DNA of 56,148 nt from Thermoplasmata archaeon (GTDB lineage Archaea; Thermoplasmatota; Thermoplasmata; Halarchaeoplasmatales; Halarchaeoplasmataceae): positions 1 to 56,148 of the forward strand of contig PWHR01000046.1 of assembly GCA_003554965.1 (NCBI GenBank). Reading direction: 5' to 3'. A program made the translations under genes and the position numbers. The notes beneath the pieces are model-generated. The model had not been told where the DNA came from, ran no database searches, and saw nothing but the letters and a program-made list of their open reading frames with translations. Shown piece by piece: positions 16,001 through 26,000 of this stretch; positions within the stretch are counted from its first letter, which is position 1; each line of letters opens with the position of its first letter.

Positions 16001-18424
16001 CGCAGTTCCTGGATATACTATGTTATCTCCGATAAGTAATAGTGATGCAGAATTTACTTTCAAATAATCAGTGATGTTTTCCCTGTTATATTCGTCCAAA
16101 GGCTCCTCTCTGCTTCCTGTAACCCATACAACTGTATTGTAGCGCCCCATCAGTTCCTGATCGGGATCCTGATTCTCCGGAGAAGTTACTATGAAGTCGT
16201 GGACATATCCAAGCTCTTCATACACATACCTTACTTCTTCACCTGATTCAGAAGATCTTTTTTCTTCATCACCATCATCCACGATAAGGATGGTATACCG
16301 CACCTCTATCTCAGTATCTATTCCCAAGTAATCGGGTCGATTATTTTCAAGTGTTTTCTCTTCTATTCCATCATAAGGGTCAACTATCACCTTGATATCG
16401 AAGGTGCCGACTTCCTCCGCCAACCACTCAAAGGTCACCTGAGCAGTGGTACCTTCTCCGTCTATCTGTATCATCTCCATGTCCTCTACAACTCCATCTA
16501 TCTTCAGTACTACTTCTACCCGATCAAAGCTGCTTGGGCCTGTATTGATCACCATCGCTGTTATCTCCACAGTATCCATATAATCTGGATTTTTGGGATC
16601 GACTTCCTGATATACCAAAGCGAGATCATCTTCTCTCATCCCTTTTAGACCGCCGAACCAATCTAATACTTCATGGCTCAATCGAACTCCGCTAGCGTCT
16701 CTTTCACTTAGAGCAGAAAAAAGAAAGGACTGAAAGACCGTCTTTCCTCTTTCGCTGGTGCCGTTAAAACTCACAGCCGCAGTTCTGTGATCACTTCCTG
16801 AGTCTCTCAGCATGGATATTCCGCCTGAAATAGGCGTCACGTAATTACCCTTTTTGAATCCCGCCCCTTCCTTCACTTCGAACTCCATCTCATGTGTTAG
16901 AGGTTCTCCGTACCCGATCAGGGTGCTCTGAGGACTAGATCCCTCCAGCGAAGGTGAGGCATGGAAGTTGTTCTCTATCCAGTTTATCCAATTGTTCTGC
17001 TGAGCGTCGTTCACTATCCCGTCTCCGATCAACCACAATTTATTATCTTCTTTCAGGTACTCTGTGATCATCGACCTTTCCTCCGCATCGAGAGTGTTCT
17101 GTCTAGTTTCTCCTGTCATCCAGATAACTACTTCATATCTGTTGAGTCTTCCTGGTGATGGTGAACCTATGATATATTCATAATCGGTCCCCGTAGCTAA
17201 AAGCGCTCTTTCCATCGCTTCTACTTCTTTTGAAGACGCTGTTTCCCTAGAATCATCTATAAGCAATATATTTGGATGGACGAATAATTCCTTTACCAAC
17301 TCTTCGCTCTGGTATCCAACTTCACCAACGATCCTGATCTCATGAAGACCGCTCTGTTCAACGGTCCATCTTGACCATACATCCACTCCGCCTCCGGCAG
17401 GAACTAGTGTGGTCCTTTCGTCTTTTAAGAGCTCAGTTCCATCAGGATATCTATCATAAAAGGTCGTATTGACCACTGCAGATTTTCCTCCTCTGTTTAT
17501 AATGGTCGCCTTCACATCGAGTTCATCTAAAGATATGACAGAAGACGGTTCGAATGTCAAGCTAGTTATCCTTATATCGGATTCTTCCGTGATAGCTCTT
17601 GCGCCGACGTGAAGAAGTATGTGATGCTTCCTTTCCATCTCATTGCTTCCATCGTCAGCTCTCAACGGCACTCGGTATGTTCCTTCTTCTAGGTCTTCTT
17701 TTAAAGTTGATTCAAGTATGAATCGATTCACTTCGTAGGCTTTGAACCTACCTCTGACCTCCATCTTGACAGGGTCTACTTCTCCTGTCAATTCTTCGAG
17801 GTACATAGTAACGTTGATCTTATCTCTCTCCGGTGTATCTAGGTCGACTATATCGGCCCAGAAGATCACTTTATCTCCCGGCTTAGCATGATTTTCCCAA
17901 CTCACTTGATATTCCACACCTGAATCTACCACGAACGGAGCACTGACATCCCTTCTCTTGAGATATGAACTCCACAGTATCCTCCTGGAGTCCTGATCGA
18001 TTATCAATACTTCGATCTCTTCAGAGATGAGCAGATCAGCATTTTCTTCTATAGGCAGTTTGAGATTCAAAGTCCTACCGATGCTCCAACGCCCATCGGA
18101 AAGTTCACCGTTATGATCGTCGTCGAAGCTAAATCTAGTGGTTGAGTCGTCGTCTCCTCTCAATGAAATACTGGTTTCTTCAGAAAGTAGAGTCCTACCA
18201 CCCATATGAGTTATGTTGAAGTACATGTATTCAGAATCTATCTCATAAGTCCCTTGAAAACTTGGTTTGTTCTGTGCCTCAGGGGCTCTTATGGTCTGAA
18301 CTGAAACGAATATCGTGGTGAATATCATCACGGTTATCATCAAGGTCAAAATGTTTCCGACTACTTCAGCGACTCCGCCCTCTTCTCTGTTCAATCTCAA
18401 CCTGTTGTTCTCTATCATCATCAT
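13055..18424 (-). CDS. giant pilin-like surface protein A (vWA, CARDB, jelly-roll)
   Basis: A 1789-residue envelope protein. Residues 1-45 form an archaeal type IV pilin N-terminus: charged leader with Gly before VAEVVGNILTLMITV, a probable prepilin-peptidase site and polymerising helix. A pilin-like beta domain (45-150) with ITHMGG follows. Then come an Ig-like region, a degenerate GATase1-like domain (about 380-500), CARDB (600-705), a second GATase1-like domain (710-830), CARDB (940-1060), a jelly-roll starting YYFYDDMESG that is interrupted by a von Willebrand A domain (1138-1370; MIDAS DTSGS at 1147), the rest of the jelly-roll, and a final jelly-roll ending FIDDVIVSG. GTG 18427 and ATGs at 18424, 18421 and 18418 are all in frame; ATG 18424 overlaps the stop of gene B. 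MIDAS domains commonly mediate metal-dependent adhesion; an adhesin or filament role is inferred. Confidence 0.85.
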   Translation of the reverse strand: MMMIENNRLRLNREEGGVAEVVGNILTLMITVMIFTTIFVSVQTIRAPEAQNKPSFQGTYEIDSEYMYFNITHMGGRTLLSEETSISLRGDDDSTTRFSFDDDHNGELSDGRWSIGRTLNLKLPIEENADLLISEEIEVLIIDQDSRRILWSSYLKRRDVSAPFVVDSGVEYQVSWENHAKPGDKVIFWADIVDLDTPERDKINVTMYLEELTGEVDPVKMEVRGRFKAYEVNRFILESTLKEDLEEGTYRVPLRADDGSNEMERKHHILLHVGARAITEESDIRITSLTFEPSSVISLDELDVKATIINRGGKSAVVNTTFYDRYPDGTELLKDERTTLVPAGGGVDVWSRWTVEQSGLHEIRIVGEVGYQSEELVKELFVHPNILLIDDSRETASSKEVEAMERALLATGTDYEYIIGSPSPGRLNRYEVVIWMTGETRQNTLDAEERSMITEYLKEDNKLWLIGDGIVNDAQQNNWINWIENNFHASPSLEGSSPQSTLIGYGEPLTHEMEFEVKEGAGFKKGNYVTPISGGISMLRDSGSDHRTAAVSFNGTSERGKTVFQSFLFSALSERDASGVRLSHEVLDWFGGLKGMREDDLALVYQEVDPKNPDYMDTVEITAMVINTGPSSFDRVEVVLKIDGVVEDMEMIQIDGEGTTAQVTFEWLAEEVGTFDIKVIVDPYDGIEEKTLENNRPDYLGIDTEIEVRYTILIVDDGDEEKRSSESGEEVRYVYEELGYVHDFIVTSPENQDPDQELMGRYNTVVWVTGSREEPLDEYNRENITDYLKVNSASLLLIGDNIVYPGTAEYRDFLQNVLRIDPSSSKKEMPAVIYGIDNDPITHGMEYHLESDMEKTYVYQTLHGSSPIFFDDEHVIGSRYHDTINDYRSTVLNIDALHFERAFQEKERGWYEELEVDLTGSSLRKEFLYMTTRWFGKEDVRVELRVSEPDIYLESDTPMLTRSYGIRADIENVGGTGSSALIHFKDGDSHIDTESVFIPAGGKAAAEVKWEPINAGPSRPIRVIVDPYDTVPEIPNMPGEEDPVPDQMGFNNQAIIDLPVYYFYDDMESGTDKWTHEAQLAFISGGSPLDFLSGGLSEIDSNVVEDWEDVEGTTMVDWDVYSDPYSYFMQEPVGRIGVDALVVLAIDTSGSMENREVYCEEEGDMITWLDMAKRASKVLVNELSENSAVGVWEFGGTNPRSLLSPPIRLEGSGRAQVLNAIDDMSATPQTPLWDTVGEAYMDARTAHQELFPELEPNVVVLSDGADNHAADGSAAHKAEKGSEDWAPWHDMDPNSDYPEIFYPDHYGKYRLPYDEYEEPDEAGKWLKVSDSPGAWDQSRKGLLNSPIPIFTIGLGLENNPDVFENPDDPDWNPAPDFYSAGPKNYMIERKEEDRATWEAGTTEYNLWRIATTSNAEYFYSPGGEELEDIFETIAYRLVRPANLTSIGRSRISEASLLSNSELPDFPFTEHTNKDKYAVTPSFDLTEKSSAWLTFWHRYQIIQGRNGAYVEIGYHDQATDEYVWEQAHPVVGPYTGNLLQEEYDEIVWAWNGKSDRGTGGWEHVRFNVVSHLDRTEVPIGSRDQVRVRFYYKQFGPSNRPGGWLIDNVGITASRRGDSGENIGEQSMDAWHITDSASYSGDHSWWNAHPVDGFLPDGVDNRLTTVSIDLTRAKTAVLEAKVRYNINTKSGTPPDGFRVEVTTDDGRTWESLNQGVRAASGYSHDLPYSNEEGWVKASDLERLNVDLSPFSGEIIKLSFRVVTNDVQEHYEYVDGFGGLFIDDVIVSGETD

Positions 18425-21400
18425 CACTGCTCCACTGTTTTTCCTTCTACGGTCACGTTGTTCATGTATATACCTCTGAAATCAAGGCTCTCGTCTTCGT
18501 AGTTGTTGTAACTTCCTGCGTTGTTAGTGATAACTCTGAAACGGATGAGTATCGTTTCTCCTGTGAAGTCACTTATGTCAGTTAGAAGTCTGTTCAGTTC
18601 TCCGGAAGTTGTCCAGTAGTTGGTGGTTGCGCTCCCTGAAACACCTGAAGCGGCTCTAGCACCCAAGTTTATCGGAGACCAGCTTATGCCGTTATCTCTA
18701 CTGACCTCTACTCTGAAACCATCTGGAGGTGCACCTGAGTCCGAGTTGATATTGAATTTGAATTCTGCAGTCAAGTGCGCAGTCTTCGCTCTGGTGAGAT
18801 CTATCTGTGAAGTGACCAAGCTGTTATCTATGCCAAGCTTCATACTCGGCGAGTCGTTATGGTAAACACCGTTCCACCAGGCCGTGGTCTCCTCACCGCT
18901 GCTGTCTGTGGTCGTCACAAGCTGCCATACATCCCTCATCTCTTCACCGAGGCCTGATCCTTCATCCCTTGTCGCTTTTACTTGAACATCGTCTATGAAC
19001 CAGCCGAATCCAGTACCCGAACCGTACTGCTTGTAATCGAACCTTATCCTGACATCATCTCTATGCTCTTCAGGTACATATCTGAGAAGTTCTAGCGATA
19101 CGGGGTCCCATGAAAAGCTGCCTCCACCGCTCACTCCGTTCCAGGCCCAGTCGATCCTGTTACCGAAACTATCTTCTCTATGATCACTCGGATTCAAGTT
19201 CCCGGTGTAGGAACCTTTGGAAGGAATTAGATATCTCCATGCATAGCCGTCTTCTCCCGCATGGTTTTCATCCCTGTAACCGATCTGTAGATAGGCACCG
19301 TTCATCCCACGGACCATCCTATATTTTTGATTGAATGTTAGGCGTGCCGAGGAGTAATCGCTTAGATCGAATGTTGGGGTGACCGCCCACTTGTCATAAT
19401 TTTCGCCGTTTCTAGGAAGACCTTCGTCCTGCGACCCCATACTCTCTAGGTCCTTGGGTTCCAAGAACATATATGAATAGGGATCACTACGTGAGAACTT
19501 GTCGCTCAGTTCGATCCCATGAGACTTTTCGTAGTCCCAATTGTAGATGATATCCGTGTATACTTTTTCATAATCTTCGCCAAGGTAATCGATGGGACCT
19601 TCTCCATCTATGTTAGCCAGTACGGTCTCGTGGCTCCACTTCTCGCTGCCTGACTCCATATCATCGTAGAAATAGTAGACAGTTGTGGTCCGCACTCCAA
19701 GGTTATTAAAACCCATCTGGTTGACCCCTATCTCCTCAACAGCACATATAGGATCTACAAGGACTCTTATCTTTCTTTCATGTTCACCATGACCCGCAAA
19801 AACAGGTCTCCAGTTGACTTCGGCATCAGAAAAACCGTTGGGTGGAACATAAATGCTCTCAGAGGCTATCAAGGAGTCGTTGTCTTTGAACCTTATGAGA
19901 GCGTTGGACTCTTTGAAACCGATGTTCTCTATCAGAGCTCTTATCTGGTATGATCTGCCAAGCATCGGATTTTCTGGGATGGTGATATCTTCATCAGCTA
20001 TCCTGAGTTCGATCCTTTCATCAACGTTTCCGAACCATTTAGTCAGCGTGTATATCAACTGCTGATTAGCGGCTTCACTCGAAACATCGATATCGCAGTC
20101 GAAATCATGATACGATCGATGCTCGATGTTTGGTCCTTCTACATGGTCTAAACCCGGACCCATGAAAAGAGTTTTGAAGTTTCCTCCATCGAAACGAACA
20201 GCTAAGGGAACCTGATGGTGGAGTACTATCTCCGCACCATGTGTTGGTTGAACAACGTCTAGATCCAAGTCCTTTTCTACCATTTCAAAACGCATCCCGT
20301 GACTTACAGGATCTTGAGTTACTCCTTCGAGATTGGTCGGAAGAGAAGTTCTATCTATAGATGATCCTATCCCTAGATAGTTCTGGAAGAAAAGCGGATG
20401 ATCCACGCTGCCTGTTTGGGTCATATCGGTGAGGACAGTATTTCCCTGTAAGAATAACGAAACACCTTCATTATTATCGAGATAGTCCATCAGCAGTTCC
20501 GATTCCTCTTCACCTATCGAGTCTTCAGAATCTCCAGCGATCCAGTAAACTGCGTTAAATCTGTTGATCAGATCCTCTGTCAATTCTTCATCTTTAGAAA
20601 CAAGCCGGTATTCATAACCCAACCTGTCCAAGCTTTCTATGACGGGCGACGATGCAGAAACGTCGTGATCCACGAGAAGGATGGAGAATTGGACATTTAT
20701 AGTGACGTCTACGTCTTTGTATGTGATATCGTTGTTCCTCACATTCCTCTCGGGTATCTCATTGTATGAATCAACAACTATCTTCAACTCGTGGATACCC
20801 ACTGGTTCCGCGGTCCAATTGAATCTGACATCTTTTTCCTCTCCACTCGCAAGCCTCAAAGAGATCCTTTGAGTCCTATCTATCCTGTCGTTGATGAAGA
20901 GTCTGACCTCGACGGTCTCATCGATAGGACCGTTGTTCCTGACACTGCCGGTCACTTCAACAACGTCTTTATACTGAGGTACGTGGGTACTGAAATCCTG
21001 ATCAGTAACAGCTACGTCTCGTGATTCCCTATGAGTGACGTTCCCGAGCCACTGTATCACGTTCGCGGCCATGCTGGTATGCCCTCTTCTCATCGAACTG
21101 AATCTGAAGGAATAGAATGCGGTCCTGAAACTGTTACCGTTTCTAACCCCTGTAAAATTCACAGCTATACAGTTCCCACTTTCCATACCATCTTCTAGCA
21201 TACATGTAGCGTCACCTGGATAGATGTGGTTTCCTCTGTTCTCTACATCTTCTCTTAGGATGTAAGTGGTGTTCGACAAGATGCTTTTTCCGTAAAGATC
21301 TGAATCCGGAGCGGTACTATCGCTGTCGAGACTGTTTATTCCAAAATTGTCATCGAGGAAGGTTCCCCAATTTGAACTGTCCTCGTAGATGCCCTCGCCT

Positions 21401-22938
21401 ATCAACCACAAGTTTCCCCCGTTATTCAAGAAATCTTGTATATTGGCTCTGTCGTTTGAAGTAAGAGTAGGCTGTTCTTCCACCGGATCTTCCGTATGTT
21501 TTCCCATAGTCCTTCCAGTCAACCATATAGTTATGTCGTACCTGTTGAGTACGCTTGAAGGTGGACCGTCACCCCTAGTTACACGGTGTACGTCGAATTG
21601 GTAATCAGCTCCTTCCAAAGCTCCGATCATCAGGTCAGAATCTCCACCGAATTCGTGATCATCGGCAACGATAAGTATAGTGGGTTGGACGTTCAACGTG
21701 GTTGAAGCATATCTCTTGCTCTCCGGTGGTAGGTCCTCCCCACCTTCTGAAGTCACGTTGACAGCGTTCACTTCTATCACGTGTTCTCCGCTCGAAAAGA
21801 TCTCCGTTCTCGCACTTATGTCTCTTTCACCACCAGAAGCTACATTTACAGTTATAAACCCAAAAAGAGTATTGGTCCCCGTAGGGTCTCTATTTATGAA
21901 TTCCACTTCGACTTCTGCGGAAGAACCGCCGTGGTTTTTTACTATCGCGTGGGTCGTCAAAAGATCCCCGCTGATCGGCGATCCTGGAGAAAATCTTATC
22001 GAATCGGAATCTATCCTGATGTCCGGCCTCTCCCTAAGGTCTCTTGGAGGACCTATGTTCAGGGACAAACGGCTCGTAGCCCACTCCGCATTCTGACTTC
22101 GCGTCCTGTTCTCAACGAATTCCCTTGTTATGTTTAAATGCTGAGCATGAGTGTGAGCTTCTACTCTAAGCCGGTAGTTTCCGTCGGGTTGAAGCGAACT
22201 GGTCTGCAACTCCAATGAATATCTATTACCTCTTACGTGAGTCATGTTATGTAAGCTGGTTTGCCAGGCACCGTTGTCTTCGTACCCTTCTAATCCACGT
22301 AGGTCTATGAGCACTCTGATCTCCGTATCGATCCCAGGTATCACTTCAGCATAGAGTGTAGCTTCTTCACCCGCATTGGCAAAATCTTCCCAGTCCCTTC
22401 GATAATTCACCCAAAGATCGTTTATCACTATAGCTCTAGGGATCGCCGGTGATGTAACGTAAGAATTCCAGAGCACTTTACGGGTGTTCTGATCGATGAT
22501 CAGTATCTCTATCTCTCTGGTCGTTATTTCGACTTCTGAGATATCGATCATTATCTTTTCATTTATCCTCCATCTTTCTTCATCATTCTCGATGAAAACC
22601 TCTTCGCTATCAAGAGGGTAGTAGTAGGAAGTCGTATCTACAACGATAAAAACGCTGGTCGCTTCTGCAGGTAGAGTCCCTCCTCCAAGGTGGGTTATAC
22701 TCAACAATTCATCCTCCACATCGATCTCGGCATCAAAATCCACGTGTGGAGACGCTTTGGCTTCAGGTAGATTAGTTACCGCTGCGAACACACTTGTGAA
22801 TAGAACAACAGTTATACCTAATGTGAGGATAGTGCCTAGTACCTCTGAAACAGCTTTCTCTGACCTTTTTAAATATCTTTTATTATTTTTTGAAGAATCT
22901 ATATTCTTAATATTTCTCAATCTCTTTGTATTATTCAT
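18424..22938 (-). CDS. giant pilin-like surface protein B (lacks vWA)
   Basis: A 1504-residue paralogue of protein A with the same order: basic leader, Ala before VSEVLGTILTLGITVVLF (pilin-type helix, about 30-55), beta domain with ITHLGG, Ig-like part, two GATase1-like/CARDB repeats and two terminal jelly-rolls. The von Willebrand A domain is absent: SDPYSYMFLEP runs within 30 residues into YDKWAVTPTFDLSDYSSARL, whereas in A some 380 residues separate the equivalent SDPYSYFMQEP and KYAVTPSFDL. The long basic leader (RLRNIKNIDSSKNNKRYLKR) is unusual. It is the first gene of the B-A pair, transcribed from the repeat-containing region 22939-23097. Probably an envelope subunit partnering A (inference). 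Confidence 0.85.
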   Translation of the reverse strand: MNNTKRLRNIKNIDSSKNNKRYLKRSEKAVSEVLGTILTLGITVVLFTSVFAAVTNLPEAKASPHVDFDAEIDVEDELLSITHLGGGTLPAEATSVFIVVDTTSYYYPLDSEEVFIENDEERWRINEKIMIDISEVEITTREIEILIIDQNTRKVLWNSYVTSPAIPRAIVINDLWVNYRRDWEDFANAGEEATLYAEVIPGIDTEIRVLIDLRGLEGYEDNGAWQTSLHNMTHVRGNRYSLELQTSSLQPDGNYRLRVEAHTHAQHLNITREFVENRTRSQNAEWATSRLSLNIGPPRDLRERPDIRIDSDSIRFSPGSPISGDLLTTHAIVKNHGGSSAEVEVEFINRDPTGTNTLFGFITVNVASGGERDISARTEIFSSGEHVIEVNAVNVTSEGGEDLPPESKRYASTTLNVQPTILIVADDHEFGGDSDLMIGALEGADYQFDVHRVTRGDGPPSSVLNRYDITIWLTGRTMGKHTEDPVEEQPTLTSNDRANIQDFLNNGGNLWLIGEGIYEDSSNWGTFLDDNFGINSLDSDSTAPDSDLYGKSILSNTTYILREDVENRGNHIYPGDATCMLEDGMESGNCIAVNFTGVRNGNSFRTAFYSFRFSSMRRGHTSMAANVIQWLGNVTHRESRDVAVTDQDFSTHVPQYKDVVEVTGSVRNNGPIDETVEVRLFINDRIDRTQRISLRLASGEEKDVRFNWTAEPVGIHELKIVVDSYNEIPERNVRNNDITYKDVDVTINVQFSILLVDHDVSASSPVIESLDRLGYEYRLVSKDEELTEDLINRFNAVYWIAGDSEDSIGEEESELLMDYLDNNEGVSLFLQGNTVLTDMTQTGSVDHPLFFQNYLGIGSSIDRTSLPTNLEGVTQDPVSHGMRFEMVEKDLDLDVVQPTHGAEIVLHHQVPLAVRFDGGNFKTLFMGPGLDHVEGPNIEHRSYHDFDCDIDVSSEAANQQLIYTLTKWFGNVDERIELRIADEDITIPENPMLGRSYQIRALIENIGFKESNALIRFKDNDSLIASESIYVPPNGFSDAEVNWRPVFAGHGEHERKIRVLVDPICAVEEIGVNQMGFNNLGVRTTTVYYFYDDMESGSEKWSHETVLANIDGEGPIDYLGEDYEKVYTDIIYNWDYEKSHGIELSDKFSRSDPYSYMFLEPKDLESMGSQDEGLPRNGENYDKWAVTPTFDLSDYSSARLTFNQKYRMVRGMNGAYLQIGYRDENHAGEDGYAWRYLIPSKGSYTGNLNPSDHREDSFGNRIDWAWNGVSGGGSFSWDPVSLELLRYVPEEHRDDVRIRFDYKQYGSGTGFGWFIDDVQVKATRDEGSGLGEEMRDVWQLVTTTDSSGEETTAWWNGVYHNDSPSMKLGIDNSLVTSQIDLTRAKTAHLTAEFKFNINSDSGAPPDGFRVEVSRDNGISWSPINLGARAASGVSGSATTNYWTTSGELNRLLTDISDFTGETILIRFRVITNNAGSYNNYEDESLDFRGIYMNNVTVEGKTVEQ

Positions 22939-22980
22939 AATAACTCACACTCCTCTGATCCTCTTAGAAGGTCCGATACA

Positions 22981-23044
22981 ACATGGTTTTACTAATATAT
23001 ATAGTTATCTAAACATGCTTTTACAAATATATATAATATTCTAA
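22981..23044 (-). repeat. tandem 32-bp imperfect direct repeat with TATA cores (promoter of the B-A pair)
   Basis: Two adjacent 32-bp units (22981-23012 and 23013-23044) agree at 27 positions. Both begin ACATG(G/C)TTTTAC and hold an AATATATATA core. They fill most of the 159-bp gap between gene C and gene B. The nearer TATA core (about 22994-23003) is 56-65 bases from the start of B, leaving room for a leader with its ribosome site. This looks like a duplicated promoter or a pair of regulator sites. Confidence 0.6.
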
Positions 23045-23097
23045 AAAATAAATGTGTTGGTGGATATAAGAGGAATAGTGAAAAAGGAAATGGGTTT

Positions 23098-26000
23098 TTA
23101 GTGGATCACTGCGTACTTTTCAATTTTTTGAAGAAGATGATCAGGAGGAGCACCTCGAAGATGTGGATATCTATCTAGAAGAACATCATTCGAATCAGAA
23201 TTATTTTCAAAGTTGGGCGATCCATCTTCCTCTTTCTCCTCTTCTTCGAAGTTCACCGTGTCCTCGGCTAAATCATCATGGGTTTTTATATCTGTGTTAT
23301 CGGTCATCCCGGAAGCATCGTTCCCTGTGTTTTTTATCTCCATATCTCCCTCTGTGACCCAAACATCGTCTATGAATACAGCTCTTGGTAGGTCTGGATC
23401 ACTGTAGAAGGCATCGTCATCTTCAGTCGTATTGGTGAATACCCTGAATCGAAGTAATACTCTTTGGCCCCTCCATCCAGTCAGGTCAGCTTCCAGTCTA
23501 GCTAGGGTATTACTGTCGACCCATCCATAATCTTCTTCGTCTCCGTCCTCGGTTACACCGGAATATTCACAGTCTTCCCCATCTTCTCCACTGTAGCCCC
23601 AAGCCGATCTAGCACCGTAGGTCAAAGAATCCCAGGTCTCTCCGTCATCGTCCGATATTTCAACTCTGAAGCCGTTCGGAGGACGACCTTCTCCATCATC
23701 GATGTTGAACTGCATATGAGCGGTGAGTTGAGGATTATCCGCATTATCAAGATAGATCGGTTGGGTATAGAGGCTGGAATCCACTCCTCTCGGTAATTTA
23801 TCTCCTACAACATTTCCATCTTCGTCTTTTTCCGGAGCCGTATATATCCAATAATGTCCTTCCTCGTTACCCAAAGTATGGTCGTGATAGTTTTCGTTAT
23901 TATCGGCATCTTCTATGATCCCCTTCTCTTCAAGTCCTTCAGCATTCGTTAGATCCCAATAGCCAGGACCGTCCTCACTCCAGTCGTAAGAAGCAGTTAC
24001 CCTGACGTTATCGATCCACCAGCCTCCTGCTTCGTCGGGGAAACCATAATGGGTATAGAACAACCCTGCTCTGATATTGTCCAAGTGGGATTCATCTAAA
24101 TCTTCCTCTTCTATTATATCTTCTGCCTCATCGATTATATCTAATCTGGCATGCTCCCAATCAAGAGTACCGTCGGCACTCTTCCTATTCCAAACCCACT
24201 GGACTGAATTATCAAAGTCATCTTCTGGCATTTCATCCTGCATGAGCAGATTCCCTGTGTAAGATCCATCGCTCGGCTCTACATAATGCCAATCGTACTC
24301 TCCTCCATCATCGTTTTCAAATCCTATCATCAGGTATCCACCGTTCACACCCTCTAGAAGATCATATCGATGCCAGAACGAGAATTCTGCTGAGTTCGCA
24401 TCCTGCAGGTCCATCGGTTGAGTGACCGCTCTCGCCTCGTATTCACCAGCTCTGGAACTAGAAGAAAGAGAAGCTTGTTGTTCATCCGGATCTAAATCAG
24501 GAGTGATCGGATCATCTATACTTCTCAGGTCGCCAGGATCTGTGATGAGGTCAAGAATCTCATCGAAGATAACATCGAGTTCTCCGGGATCTGGAGCGTA
24601 GAAGTATTCTGCATCTGAAGTGTCTGCAATGCGCCAAAGGTTGTATTCTACGGTTCCAGCTTCATATGTTGCTTTGTTACCTTCTGTCCTTTCAATCAAA
24701 AAATTATCTTCATCCGCATCTTGTAAACTTTCCGCAGGGTTCCAATCAGGATCTTCTATAGGGTTTTCTGTGTTTTCTGGTTTATCGAAATGTTCTATAG
24801 CTAAGCCAGCAGTAAAGATAGGAATTGGGGCATTAAGAAGACCTTCTCGTTCACCAGGTCCTTGTGCCTGAGTCCCCACTTCCTTCCATTCACCTGGATC
24901 AGTTGGATCTGCACCAATCCACTCTTCATAATCAAATCTATATTTACCATAGTGGCTATCGTATTCTTTTTCCTCTCCCATGTCATGCCATGGTGCCCAT
25001 TCTTCACTACCCTGTTCCCATCTACCATAATCATCATCAGGTTCAGCTGCCCGTTTATCACCAGCATCCGTAAAGCCGATCACGGCTGGTTCTAGATCAG
25101 GATTATCAGGTATAGCTTCACTAATTTCTTCATAAGCTCCACCTATAGCATCCCAGCTAATGGTCTGAGGAGCTTGTTGATCTCGTATATCTATTATTTT
25201 ATCCTCTAATTCTTGCTCATTTCCTCCCACCTGTATCGGTTCATCATCATCCATCCATGATTCTGCGTTTTCACCTCTGTAAGACCATAAAGAAACCATA
25301 GAATCCTCTGTTAGGTTCTCTACAAGAGATAGAGCAGCATCAGCTGCGTGCGAGACCCAACTTTCACCCTCATGATATCGGTCTTTCATTGAATTGGAAT
25401 TATCAATCATAATACCCAGTAGAATATCTTCCTCGACCTCCCCATCCTCTTCAATGAAGTAGCTCCCAGGCGGACTCCTGTACTCTTCATCTGTCTCATT
25501 TAAATTCTCACTCAAATCGTCACACCAACTATCTTTAACTTCAGTATTGGCCTCTCCAGGACCAAGAACATTACCTTCTAAAGGTGAATACCTATCCATG
25601 TTCATCAGAGTCGTATCGTGGTCCCACTTCTCGTCGCCGCTCTCCATATCATCGAAGAAGAAGTAGACAGGCTCAGTTACCACAGCCTGGTTGTTGAACT
25701 CCATCAACTTACCTTCGTTACTCTCAACGCTCTCCTCTTCCTCTTCATCCCAGGCGATCTCATCCTCTAAACCGAGAGGATCGACTTTTATCCTAACAGG
25801 TCTTTCTCCACCGTACATCGGTTCCCAAGTCATCTCAACCGTAGTGCTCCCTGGATCGACTTCAAAATAAGTAGCTCCATCCGGAGCCTCACGTTCAGAG
25901 CCCTCTATATTTATATTTCGTGAACCTATCAGTTCGTCTCCTTCTTTGAATCTCACCAACGTATCGGTGTCATCATATCCATAATTTTCAACATCCACTA

